This document shows, one piece after another, positions 28,120-36,340 of a stretch of DNA of 64,000 bases (position 1 is the first letter of the stretch; each line of letters starts with the position of its first letter). Location of the stretch: positions 1,116,001 to 1,180,000 of the forward strand of contig NZ_FNFE01000001.1 in NCBI RefSeq assembly GCF_900100335.1. Direction: 5' to 3'. The notes beneath the pieces were generated by a model. That model searched no databases and was not told the origin of the DNA. It saw only the letters and a program-made list of their open reading frames with translations. The position numbers and the translations under genes were made by a program. This DNA comes from Natronorubrum texcoconense. Its GTDB lineage: Archaea; Halobacteriota; Halobacteria; Halobacteriales; Natrialbaceae.

Positions 28120-28375
28120 ACGCTGGCAGCGGGTTGACACGGCGTACTACCGGCTTCGGTAAGTCACCGTCACTGACTTACGGGAACTGCCACCCCATCC
28201 GGTGAGTCCTCGACGCGTCTCCGGGCAGTTTCGACGACCCGCGTCCCCGGTTATTGGGGACGGTATAACGGATGTCAGTTACGAACGGCGTACCGATCGT
28301 AATTCTACTACCGAATAGGTTCGCACTCGAAACCAGTATTAGTTATCTTCCGAGGGAATAGGAACTGAAGGTGGT

Positions 28376-28380
28376 TATAT
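28376..28380 (+). promoter_or_regulatory. TATA element of the tungstate/molybdate ABC operon
   Basis: TTATAT centred about 28 bp before the ATG at 28407 fits an archaeal TATA box for a leaderless transcript. It decides the start codon of the substrate-binding protein. Confidence 0.6.
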
Positions 28381-28406
28381 GTGCGGCCGAGTCCGAACAA
28401 CACTGT

Positions 28407-29357
28407 ATGAACACGGCTGGCGACCAGGTCGGATGTCGGATGCGTCGCCGTTCGGTACTCGCGACGACCGGGACGTTCGCCGGGCTCGGTTTCGCAGGCT
28501 GTCTCGGGAGCACGGCGAATTCGGTGCGCGTGCTGGCAGCGGGGAGTCTCGCCCGGACCTTCGAGGACCACGTTAGCCCGGCGTTCAGGGAGGAGACGGG
28601 GATCGAGGTTCGCGGCGAGTACTACGGTGCGAACGCCGTGATGCGGATGGTCGAAGATCGGACCAAACACCCCGACGTCGTCGTCAGCGCCGACGCGACG
28701 CTGCTCCGCGATCGGCTGTACGGCGAGTTCACCGACTGGGACGTCGCGTTCGCGACCAACAGTATCGGGATCGGGTACGCCGAGGAGTCGACGTTCGGAC
28801 AGCGTCTCGAGGACGGCGAGCCGTGGTACGAACCGGCTCGAGAGACCGACGAGGGCGACCTCGCGATCGGCGATCCGAACCTCGATCCGCTGGGCTATCG
28901 CGCCGTTCAGGCGTTCGATCTCGCGGCGACGGAGTACGGTCTCGACGGGTTTCGCGAGAACATGATGACCGTCGTCTACGAGGAGCCCGACGAGCCACAG
29001 CTCATGGTCGGCGTCGAGAGCGGTTCGCGCGCCGGTGCGATCGTCTACCGGAATATGGCGGTCGATCACGGGGTCCCCTTCCTCGAGTTCCCCGACGAGT
29101 ACAATTTCGCCGACCCCGAACTGGCCGACCACTACGCGACGGCCGAGTTCACGACTGACGAGGAGGGGTACACCGCCGAAGGCCGACCGATCGTCTACAA
29201 CGCGACGGTCACCGACGACGCGGACGAACCGGATGCCGGCCACCGACTGATACAGTTTCTCGTCGATCGGCCCGACCTCCTCGAAGAGGCGGGGTTGACG
29301 GTCGGATCGAACGTCCCCACCCCGAACGGCGACGTTCCGGAGGCGGTCGACGTATGA
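28407..29357 (+). CDS. wtpA: Tungstate/molybdate-type ABC substrate-binding protein
   Basis: A 316-residue secreted solute-binding lipoprotein. The N-terminus has a Tat-type MRRRSVLATTG and a lipobox LGFAGC, then the oxyanion-binding pattern VLAAGSLARTFEDHVSPAF, DVVVSADATLLRDRLY and IGDPNLDPLGYRA typical of WtpA/ModA proteins. It captures tungstate or molybdate outside the membrane and gives it to the permease. ATG 28407 is favoured by the TATA at 28376; 28440 (MRRRS) is an alternative. The stop overlaps the permease start by 4 bp. Confidence 0.85.
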   Translation: MNTAGDQVGCRMRRRSVLATTGTFAGLGFAGCLGSTANSVRVLAAGSLARTFEDHVSPAFREETGIEVRGEYYGANAVMRMVEDRTKHPDVVVSADATLLRDRLYGEFTDWDVAFATNSIGIGYAEESTFGQRLEDGEPWYEPARETDEGDLAIGDPNLDPLGYRAVQAFDLAATEYGLDGFRENMMTVVYEEPDEPQLMVGVESGSRAGAIVYRNMAVDHGVPFLEFPDEYNFADPELADHYATAEFTTDEEGYTAEGRPIVYNATVTDDADEPDAGHRLIQFLVDRPDLLEEAGLTVGSNVPTPNGDVPEAVDV

Positions 29358-30169
29358 GCCGCTCCGAATCGGCTCGTCTCCGGCGAATGCGAGCACCAGA
29401 ACTGCTCGTCCCGGCCGCGCTCGGCGGACTCATCCTCGTCTACTTTGCGCTTCCGTTCGTCACCTTTCTCTCTCGGACGGGGACCGCGACCGTCGTCGCC
29501 GGGCTGTCGACCCCCGAGGCACAGGTTGCGATTCGCAACTCGCTGCTCACCGCGCCGGTTTCGACCGCGATCGCGACGATTCTCGGCGTGCCGCTCGCGT
29601 ACGTCCTCGCCCGGACGTCGTTCCCCGGAAAGCGCCTCGTCGAAGCGCTGGTGATCCTGCCGCTCATCGTCCCACCCGTCGTCGGTGGTGCGATGATCAT
29701 TACTGCGGTCGGGCGGTTTACGCCGATCGGCTCCGCCGCGACCGCCGCGGGAATCCCCCTTACCGACAGTCTGATCGGGATCGTCCTCGCCCAGACGTTC
29801 GTCGCCGCGCCGTTCGTGATTATCACCGCTCGAGCGGGCTTCGGCGCCGTCGACGAACGCCTCGAGCAGGCCTCCCGGTCGCTCGGTTACGGACCGCTCG
29901 AGACGTTCTGGAACGTCTCGCTTCCGCTGGCTCGCGGCGCGATCCTCGCCGGGATCAGCCTGACGTTCGCTCGAGCGATCGGCGAGTTCGGCGCGACGAT
30001 GATGGTCGCCTACAACCCGCGGACGATGCCGACGCGCATCTGGGTCGACTTCATCACCGGTGGGATCGACGCGACCGTCCCGCTCGCGCTCGCTCTGTTC
30101 GCGATCACGCTCGTCGTTCTCGCGGCCGTCCAGCGATTCGGTCGGGTTCCGACGGTGATCGATCGATGA
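29354..30169 (+). CDS. wtpB: Tungstate/molybdate ABC permease
   Basis: A 271-residue membrane permease with six hydrophobic helices and the EAA-like motif around EQASRSLGYGPLETFWNVSL that contacts the ATPase. The family supplies the channel for oxyanion import. The ATG overlaps the end of the binding-protein gene (ATGA), and its own stop overlaps the ATPase start in the same way, so the three are translationally coupled. Confidence 0.9.
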   Translation: MSRSESARLRRMRAPELLVPAALGGLILVYFALPFVTFLSRTGTATVVAGLSTPEAQVAIRNSLLTAPVSTAIATILGVPLAYVLARTSFPGKRLVEALVILPLIVPPVVGGAMIITAVGRFTPIGSAATAAGIPLTDSLIGIVLAQTFVAAPFVIITARAGFGAVDERLEQASRSLGYGPLETFWNVSLPLARGAILAGISLTFARAIGEFGATMMVAYNPRTMPTRIWVDFITGGIDATVPLALALFAITLVVLAAVQRFGRVPTVIDR

Positions 30170-31269
30170 TGCTCGAACTCGAGTCGCTCACCCACCGATA
30201 CGGGACCGAATCGGCCGTCGACGACGTCTCGTTCGGCGTCGCGGAAGGCGAACTCGTCGCGCTGCTCGGCCCGAGCGGCTGTGGCAAGACGACGGTCGTA
30301 CAGGCGGTCGCCGGCCACGTTCGTCCGACCGCGGGCCGGGTGACACTCCGCGGCGCGGACGTCACCGACGCGCCGCCCGAATCCCGGCAGGTGAGCGTCG
30401 TCTTTCAACAGTCGACGCTCTACCCCCACATGACCGTGAGCGAAAACGTCGCGTACGGTCTCAGGGCACGCGGCGTCGAATCGGGCCCACGGGCCGACGT
30501 CGTGAGCGAGTATCTCGAACTGGTCGACCTCTCGGAACAACGTGATGCGTACCCGGCGGAACTGAGCGGCGGACAGCGACAACGGGTCGAACTGGCTCGA
30601 GCGGTCGCCCCTGAACCCGACGTGCTCTTGCTCGACGAACCGCTCTCGGCGCTCGACCGGTCGCTGCGCGAGCGCCTGCGTGGCGAGATCGCCCGTATTC
30701 AGCAAGAAACCGGCGTCACGACGCTGTTCGTCACGCACGACCAGGCGGAGGCGATGGCCCTCGCCGACCGACTCGTCGTGATGGACGACGGTAGCGTCGC
30801 CGGCGTCGGGGAGCCGCGGACGCTCTACGAGTCACCATCGACGCCGTTCGTGGCCTCCTTCCTCGGTCGGTCGAACGAGCTTTCGGCGACGGTCGTCAGA
30901 CAGGAGCCGCTGACGTTCACAGTTGGGGGCCAGGAGGTCGTGCTACCCGACTCGAGAGCCGACGGTTCGATCGGTTCCGCCGTCTCGTGTCACGTTCGGC
31001 CGGACGATCTCACGCTGGACGCTGGCGGTGGACTCGGTTCGGACGGGCCATCGGTATCGTTGCCGGGAACGGTGGCCCGCGTCGCCGATATGGGCTGCCG
31101 CTACGACGTGACCGTCCGACTCGAGACCGAGGAAGAAGTTATTGTCGAGCGGACCGAGACGCCGCCAGCGACGGGCGAGTCGGTTTCGGTGGGGCTGCTC
31201 GCGGAGAACCTAACGATATTCGGTGCTGGTCAGCGCGACCGTATCGGTGTCGACGTCGCGAGGCTGTGA
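30166..31269 (+). CDS. wtpC: Tungstate/molybdate ABC ATP-binding protein
   Basis: A 367-residue ABC ATPase: Walker A GPSGCGKT (35-42), Q-loop in VVFQQSTLYPH, signature LSGGQRQRVELARA, Walker B VLLLDEPLSALD and the switch histidine in FVTHDQAEAMA. Residues about 285-360 form a TOBE domain, which in ModC/WtpC binds oxyanion and regulates transport. It energises import through WtpB. Two adjacent ATG codons (30166 and 30169) are possible; the first overlaps the permease stop. Confidence 0.92.
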   Translation: MMLELESLTHRYGTESAVDDVSFGVAEGELVALLGPSGCGKTTVVQAVAGHVRPTAGRVTLRGADVTDAPPESRQVSVVFQQSTLYPHMTVSENVAYGLRARGVESGPRADVVSEYLELVDLSEQRDAYPAELSGGQRQRVELARAVAPEPDVLLLDEPLSALDRSLRERLRGEIARIQQETGVTTLFVTHDQAEAMALADRLVVMDDGSVAGVGEPRTLYESPSTPFVASFLGRSNELSATVVRQEPLTFTVGGQEVVLPDSRADGSIGSAVSCHVRPDDLTLDAGGGLGSDGPSVSLPGTVARVADMGCRYDVTVRLETEEEVIVERTETPPATGESVSVGLLAENLTIFGAGQRDRIGVDVARL

Positions 31270-31374
31270 GTACGTCAGTAGCGACATCCCTCGCGACCGT
31301 GCTCTCGCCGATCTCGAAGGCCGTGCTGGTATTTGCCTTCCGAGTGTGCGAAGATCGACAGCATTCACGGACCC

Positions 31375-31485
31375 CTACGACCCGACCAGGAGGTCATCGT
31401 CGTCATCCTCGTCATCGTCGCCTTCAGTCTCCTCGATCGCCTCCTCGACCTCGTCCTGTGTTGCCTCCTCGAGTTCATCCTCCAT
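31375..31485 (-). CDS. Possible very acidic micro-protein
   Basis: A 36-codon frame with ATG start, MEDELEEATQDEVEEAIEET, then an Asp-rich tail. The composition is extreme even for halophiles. It could be a small regulatory or structural peptide, or the tail of a lost gene from the element once integrated at tRNA-Glu. No homologue is recognised. Confidence 0.35.
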   Translation of the reverse strand: MEDELEEATQDEVEEAIEETEGDDDEDDDDDLLVGS

Positions 31486-31548
31486 TCTAGTGGTAAATAC
31501 GAGTACGAGGTCATTATGACCGATGAGCGTTTTCACGGTCAGATAATA

Positions 31549-31668
31549 TCATGCTTGACTGCTCTCGTCCAATACGTCGTACACGCGTTTTGTGATGGTC
31601 TCTGCGAAATGTGCTCCGTCAGGGATTTGAACCACGCGAAACGCTCGCTTCGCTTGCGTTTCTCTCAT
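31549..31668 (-). CDS. 39-codon ORF containing the tRNA-Glu 3'-end copy
   Basis: ATG to TGA, with MRETQAKRAFRVVQIPDGAH at the start and a helix-like tail TITKRVYDVLDESS. The bases that match the tRNA T-arm and acceptor (31612-31633) are read as VVQIPDG. The equivalent repeat beside tRNA-Val is read in the same frame as VVQIC. It may be the leftover 3' end of an integrated element's gene; expression is unproven. Confidence 0.4.
   Translation of the reverse strand: MRETQAKRAFRVVQIPDGAHFAETITKRVYDVLDESSQA
31612..31633 (-). repeat. Exact 22-bp copy of tRNA-Glu 3' end (att-like)
   Basis: The bases tgctccgtcagggatttgaa plus cc match 31712-31733 exactly, 100 bp apart. An inverted T-arm-like copy (attcaaattcc, 31667-31677) and a 7-bp perfect inner stem (gaaacgc/gcgtttc) lie between. 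The layout equals that downstream of tRNA-Val, and suggests a scar of site-specific integration at a tRNA gene. Confidence 0.8.
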
Positions 31669-31711
31669 TCAAATTCCTTCCGTCCGCTTTCGCTCACTAC
31701 GTTCGCAAAAA

Positions 31712-31786
31712 TGCTCCGTCAGGGATTTGAACCCTGGTCATCGGCTCGAAAGGCCGAAATGATTGGCCGGACTACACCAACGGAGC
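31712..31786 (-). tRNA. tRNA-Glu (anticodon TTC)
   Basis: On the minus strand 75 nt form a cloverleaf: acceptor GCTCCGT/ACGGAGC with discriminator A, anticodon stem TCGGC/GCCGA around CTTTCGA (anticodon TTC, reading GAA/GAG), and T-arm CAGGGTTCAAATCCCTG. CCA is not encoded. A TATA-like CTTTTTACT lies about 28 bp upstream (31815-31823). Confidence 0.96.
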
Positions 31787-31958
31787 CTATCTTACTCTGC
31801 AATCAGTCATTGCCGAGGCCTAGTAAAAAGCGTTCCGTTCCGAGTCGACGGTGGCACAGGCTGACGCACCTGAACGTCACGCACAGTACACACTCCCGCG
31901 TTCACCGCAGTCGGCCTCCATCTCAACGCTTTTGAAGCCTCGTGACAACCTATTTGGC

Positions 31959-32696
31959 ATGAAATACGTTCGATTCCGTGACCCGGCCGGTGCGATTCGA
32001 CGCGGCGAGTTCGAGAGCGGCCACGTTCACTTCGCGAACGAGAGCTACGACCTCGAGGACGATGCGATCGACGTCCTCCCACCGTGTGAGCCCTCGAAGA
32101 TCGTCTGCATCGGTCGCAACTACGCCGACCACGCCGACGAGATGGGGAACGACGTACCCGACCGGCCGCTGCTCTTCTTGAAACCGCCGAACGCGGTCGC
32201 CAGTCACGGCGACACCGTCACCGCACCCGCCGGAAAGGAACGGATCGACCACGAGGCGGAACTCGGCGTCGTCATCGGTGAACAGTGTCGCCACGTCCCC
32301 GAAGCCGAGGCGATGGACGTCGTCGAGGGCTTTACCTGCGTCAACGACATCTCGAACCGCGACGACCAGGAGAAAGAACAGAACTGGATCCGCGGGAAGG
32401 CGTTCGACGGCGCCGCGCCGATCGGGCCGCTGCTCGCGACGCCCGACGAGGTCCCCGACGACGCGAGCGTCCGGACCCGCGTCAACGGCGACCTGAAACA
32501 GGACGGCTCGCGCGAGCAGCTCATCTTCCCCATTCCGGAGCTCATCGCCGAGATCACGACCTACATGACTCTCGAGCCGGGCGACGTGATCGCCACCGGC
32601 ACGCCGGAAGGCGTCGGCCCGCTCTCCGACGGCGACGAGGTCGAAATCGAGGTCGAAGGCGTCGGCACGCTGTCGCACTCGATTCGACGTCCCTGA
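31959..32696 (+). CDS. Fumarylacetoacetate hydrolase family protein
   Basis: A 245-residue enzyme of the FAH superfamily, which cleaves or isomerises beta-diketone acids in aromatic catabolism, or decarboxylates oxaloacetate. KIVCIGRNYADHADEMG opens the core; metal ligands are in DHEAELGVVIG (Glu-x-Glu pattern) and FTCVNDISNRDDQ (Asp), and GTPEGVGPLSDGDEVEIEVE ends it. Substrate is undetermined. The ATG at 31959 (MKYVRFRDP) is the usual family start; the longer frame runs into the tRNA-Glu promoter. Confidence 0.93.
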   Translation: MKYVRFRDPAGAIRRGEFESGHVHFANESYDLEDDAIDVLPPCEPSKIVCIGRNYADHADEMGNDVPDRPLLFLKPPNAVASHGDTVTAPAGKERIDHEAELGVVIGEQCRHVPEAEAMDVVEGFTCVNDISNRDDQEKEQNWIRGKAFDGAAPIGPLLATPDEVPDDASVRTRVNGDLKQDGSREQLIFPIPELIAEITTYMTLEPGDVIATGTPEGVGPLSDGDEVEIEVEGVGTLSHSIRRP

Positions 32697-32784
32697 GCGG
32701 TCCCGTTTCCGATACGACAGTCAGTCGGCCACCGTACCGACTCGAACCGAACCGTTTTCGCCCCGCACTACTGAAAACAGTGGC

Positions 32785-33495
32785 ATGACCGTTCGATTCG
32801 GTGCGGTGACCGTCGACTGGCTCGGTCTCGCGACGATTCGCCTCGAGGGCCAGACGGGGGCCGTCATCTACACGGATCCCGGGCCGGAGACGTACGGCGT
32901 CCTCGACGGCCTCGAGCCGCGAGACGGCGATCTGATTCTCGTCAGTCACGACCACCACTACGATCCCGACTCGATCCGACGGGTGGCTCACGAGGACGCC
33001 ATCGTCGTGGTTCACGAATCGATCGACGCCCGCGAGATGGATCGGGAGGTCGAACAGCCCGAGGCACTGCCCTACGAGGTCGAACGCGTTCGCGCCGACG
33101 AGTCGTTCGTCCTCGGACCGTTGGATCTGTTCACCACGCCGGCGTACAACGATCCGGCGGGTCCACACGTCGACGAGGCGGGAACGCCGTACCACCCCGA
33201 AGGACGAGGCTGTGGCTTCGCGGTCACCGTCGACGGCGTCTCGGCGTTCTGGCCCGGCGACACCGACGTGCTTCCGTTCCACGAGGAGCTAGACGTCGAT
33301 CTCTTCTGTCCGCCGGTCGGCGGCACGTTCACGATGGACCGCCACGAGGCCGCCGATCTGGCCGATCGAATCCGGCCGGATCTCGTCCTGCCGGTCCACT
33401 ACGACACCTTCGAGGCGATCGAAATCGACGCGGACGCGTTCGTCGTCGACGTCGCAAACCGCGGTGTCCCGGTGGTTCTCGACGAACAGAACTAA
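32785..33495 (+). CDS. MBL-fold metal-dependent hydrolase (UlaG-like)
   Basis: A 236-residue metallo-beta-lactamase-fold protein. The metal motif is SHDHHYDPDS (about residues 54-63, a variant of HxHxDH), followed by a distal PGDTDVLPF aspartate and the C-terminal VLPVHYDTFE histidine. This arrangement matches UlaG/RomA-like hydrolases with unknown substrates in archaea. It is downstream of the FAH-family gene by 88 bp, on the same strand, but a functional link is not shown. Confidence 0.9.
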   Translation: MTVRFGAVTVDWLGLATIRLEGQTGAVIYTDPGPETYGVLDGLEPRDGDLILVSHDHHYDPDSIRRVAHEDAIVVVHESIDAREMDREVEQPEALPYEVERVRADESFVLGPLDLFTTPAYNDPAGPHVDEAGTPYHPEGRGCGFAVTVDGVSAFWPGDTDVLPFHEELDVDLFCPPVGGTFTMDRHEAADLADRIRPDLVLPVHYDTFEAIEIDADAFVVDVANRGVPVVLDEQN

Positions 33496-33649
33496 CCACT
33501 CTCACACATTCGGGGACGAATCCGTGGACATAAGTTGACGGTTGGCCACTCTCTCGCATCTGCCATGCATACTGGTACCAATCCGACAGCTTTCGGAGGC
33601 GACCACGTGAACAGTCGTCTGAGACCGACTCTTTCGTATTCACGAACGG

Positions 33650-35020
33650 GTGACCGACGTGGCCAATAGCGCGGCCGACGAGAGCGGCCCAAAGGATTCC
33701 GAACTCACCTACCCATCGTCCGACTGGCGCGGGTTCTTCGAGAACCACTTCGGACCGTCGATGCTCTGGGCGCTGATCAGCATCGGCGGGAGCCACATCG
33801 TCCTCGCACCGACGCTCGGCGGAACGTTCGGGCTCGTCGCGATCTGGATGTTCGGCCTCATCTACGTCGCCAAGTACGGCGCCTGGGAACTCGGCATCCG
33901 CTACAACTACGGAGTCGGAGCGAACCCGATCGAAGCCTACGGCGACCTCCCCGGGCCGAAGAACTGGGCCCTCTGGCTGACGATCCTCGTGTTCACCGTC
34001 ATGTACACGTTCATCACGGCCAGCGTCGGGATGAGTACCGCCGCATTCGTCGCCGCACTCACGCCGGGGTGGCTCACCGCCGCCTGGGCGTACGTGCTCT
34101 TCGTCGGCGCCGCTGGGGCTCTCGTGATCACGTCTCGATACTCCGTCCTCGAGAAGGCCCTGATCGGTTTCACGATCGCGGTGGGCGTCCTCGTTCTCCT
34201 CGGCGCGCTCGTCGGACCGCCCTCTCCGGAACTGATCGCTGACACGGCGTTCGCGGTACCGGATCTCACCGGCCCGGCGTTTATCGCGCTGTTCGCCGCC
34301 GCAGCGGGCTTCGCACCGACCGGCTTCAGCACCAGTATCCTGATCGGGAGCTGGAGTATGGCCAAGGGGGAAGGCGCCGGCGAACTCCGCGAGAAGGGGC
34401 TCGATCCGAACGATCCCGCTAATCACGACTACATCCGCGCGTGGATCCAAACCGGGCGGCGGGACTTCAACGTCGGCTACGTCTTCAGCTTCGTCCTGAT
34501 CGCGGCGATGGTCGTTCTGGCGACGAACGTGCTCTACCCGAACCCGCCGACGGACGCCAACCTCGCTTTCGCCATTGGAAACATATTGAGCGACTCGTTC
34601 GGGGAGTGGTCGTACTACGCCATGCTGATCGGTGCGTTCGCGGCGCTGTACTCGACGGTCATCACGCTCCTCGACGGTGCCGCCCGCGCAACCGGGGATA
34701 TTCTCCCGATGGCACTCGAGGACGAGAGCATCGACAGCGAACGGGTTCGAAAGCTCGTCGTCGTCGGTGTGGTCGTCGTCAGCAGTGCGATGGTCGTCGC
34801 ACTCGGTGACGTTCCAGTGACCCTGTTGCTCTACGTCGCCGCGATCCTCGCGGTCACGGAGATCTTCTTCTACCCGGCGAACTGGTACGTCGTCGAGAAG
34901 CACCTCCCGGAACCGTTCCGTCCGTCTCGAGCCTGGCACGCCTACTACGTCGTGAGTCTCGTGCTCGTCCTCGTCTTCGGTGCGATGGGGGCCGCGCTCC
35001 GACTCGGGTTCATCGGTTGA
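33650..35020 (+). CDS. Nramp family divalent metal transporter
   Basis: A 456-residue membrane protein with about eleven hydrophobic helices. Helix 1 contains GPSMLWALISIGGSHIVLAP, where Nramp proteins carry the metal-coordinating DPGN motif; here that motif is not canonical, so this is a divergent clade. GFAPTGFSTSILIGSWSMAK in helix 6 replaces the usual MPH region. Metal specificity (Mn2+, Fe2+ or another ion) is uncertain. The start is a GTG at 33650; no ATG is near. Confidence 0.75.
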   Translation: MTDVANSAADESGPKDSELTYPSSDWRGFFENHFGPSMLWALISIGGSHIVLAPTLGGTFGLVAIWMFGLIYVAKYGAWELGIRYNYGVGANPIEAYGDLPGPKNWALWLTILVFTVMYTFITASVGMSTAAFVAALTPGWLTAAWAYVLFVGAAGALVITSRYSVLEKALIGFTIAVGVLVLLGALVGPPSPELIADTAFAVPDLTGPAFIALFAAAAGFAPTGFSTSILIGSWSMAKGEGAGELREKGLDPNDPANHDYIRAWIQTGRRDFNVGYVFSFVLIAAMVVLATNVLYPNPPTDANLAFAIGNILSDSFGEWSYYAMLIGAFAALYSTVITLLDGAARATGDILPMALEDESIDSERVRKLVVVGVVVVSSAMVVALGDVPVTLLLYVAAILAVTEIFFYPANWYVVEKHLPEPFRPSRAWHAYYVVSLVLVLVFGAMGAALRLGFIG

Positions 35021-35146
35021 GACGCCGTTCGGATCGTTATTTGCGCCGGAATACTCCGATCCGGTCGATTGAGTACGTCCGCGTGGAACTAGTTAGCTAT
35101 CCGACCGGACCAAAGCGTTACTGTCACTGCTGACGACTCCACGACT

Positions 35147-36112
35147 ATGAGCACCGATCGCCGATCGAATCGAACCGGGGGCGGGCCGCCGTACTGTTCG
35201 AACTGCGGCACCGGTCTCGAGCCGTCGGCGAACTTCTGCCCGAACTGCGGACTGTCGAACGGTCGTCTGACCGACCGATCGAGTGCCGAGTCGTCGACCG
35301 TGCGAGAACGAACGGGTCCGCGTGCCAGCGCGAGTACGGATTCGAGCGGCAGTGTGACCGACCGCGAACACCTCGAGCATCGGATCGCGACGGCGCTGCA
35401 GGACGGCTGGGAACTCGAGCACGACTTCGGCGACCACGCCGTGATGGTGAAACGGTCGTTCGGCAGCAGGGACGAGCACCTGGTGGTCGCGCTGATCACC
35501 GTCTGGTTCACGATGGGAATCGGGAACGCACTCTATGGCGCATACCGGTACGTCGGCGACGCAGAGCGGATGGTGTTACGAACGGACCACGTCGAGAACA
35601 GCGACGCCGATCGCGAGTCCACCGGCTCCGCGCTCCGCTGGCGCGTGACGGCTGCGGTCTGCTGGCTCGCGGCCGCGATCGTCGCCGTGGTCGGTCTGCA
35701 GGTCGTCACGGCAGCCGCGAGCTACCCCCTCTTTCTCCTCGCGTTCGTGTTCGCGGCGATGGGTGTGAGCGCCCTGCCGTCGGTCCAGCGACGACTCGAG
35801 AGCCGCCACTCGGTGACGGCCAACGGCCGGGTCCGATCGGTCGACGAACGTACCGTCGTCGCTTACGACAGACCGTGTGCGGCCTGTGCGGATCCCGTCG
35901 GTCGCGGACTCGAGCGAATCTACCGAAAGGAGTTCTGCCTGCTCGGCGTCCCGCTGGCGGCCTCCGAGGGGCGCAACTACTACTGCAAACAGTGTGCGAA
36001 CGGAACGAGGCCCACGACTCCGGACCGGTCCGGCCCGCCCTCGTCCGCGAGCAACGCGAAGACGGACCGGTTGCTGGAGACGGATCCAGAGACGGAACGA
36101 GAATCGGTGTAG
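35147..36112 (+). CDS. Zinc-ribbon membrane protein
   Basis: A 321-residue protein. An N-terminal double CxxC zinc ribbon (YCSNCGTGL ... FCPNCGLSN, residues about 16-40) is followed by a low-complexity Ser/Thr linker and a soluble alpha/beta segment (about 75-115). Three hydrophobic helices follow (about 105-125, 160-190, 190-210), and a second cysteine cluster near the C-terminus: CAAC and YYCKQC. Function unknown; the combination is common among haloarchaeal 'zinc-ribbon domain' proteins. Confidence 0.75.
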   Translation: MSTDRRSNRTGGGPPYCSNCGTGLEPSANFCPNCGLSNGRLTDRSSAESSTVRERTGPRASASTDSSGSVTDREHLEHRIATALQDGWELEHDFGDHAVMVKRSFGSRDEHLVVALITVWFTMGIGNALYGAYRYVGDAERMVLRTDHVENSDADRESTGSALRWRVTAAVCWLAAAIVAVVGLQVVTAAASYPLFLLAFVFAAMGVSALPSVQRRLESRHSVTANGRVRSVDERTVVAYDRPCAACADPVGRGLERIYRKEFCLLGVPLAASEGRNYYCKQCANGTRPTTPDRSGPPSSASNAKTDRLLETDPETERESV

Positions 36113-36340
36113 TCCAGTCACGACAGGGGCGTCACAGCAGTGGCATTTCGAGGGAGCCGCGTCGCGGATACGGTGTGTGGCTCGAACGTCACTCGAGGAG
36201 TTGTGGTTCGACGAGGCGACCAGCAGGCTCTCGGCGGCGCTGCCGGAGCCGGTGAGTGTCCGACGGTACCGGAGCCGGCGAGGCGCCGATTGTTCCGGTT
36301 TGGGAATACTTTCCACGGTCGGCGTGCCAGTGGTGGTAGT

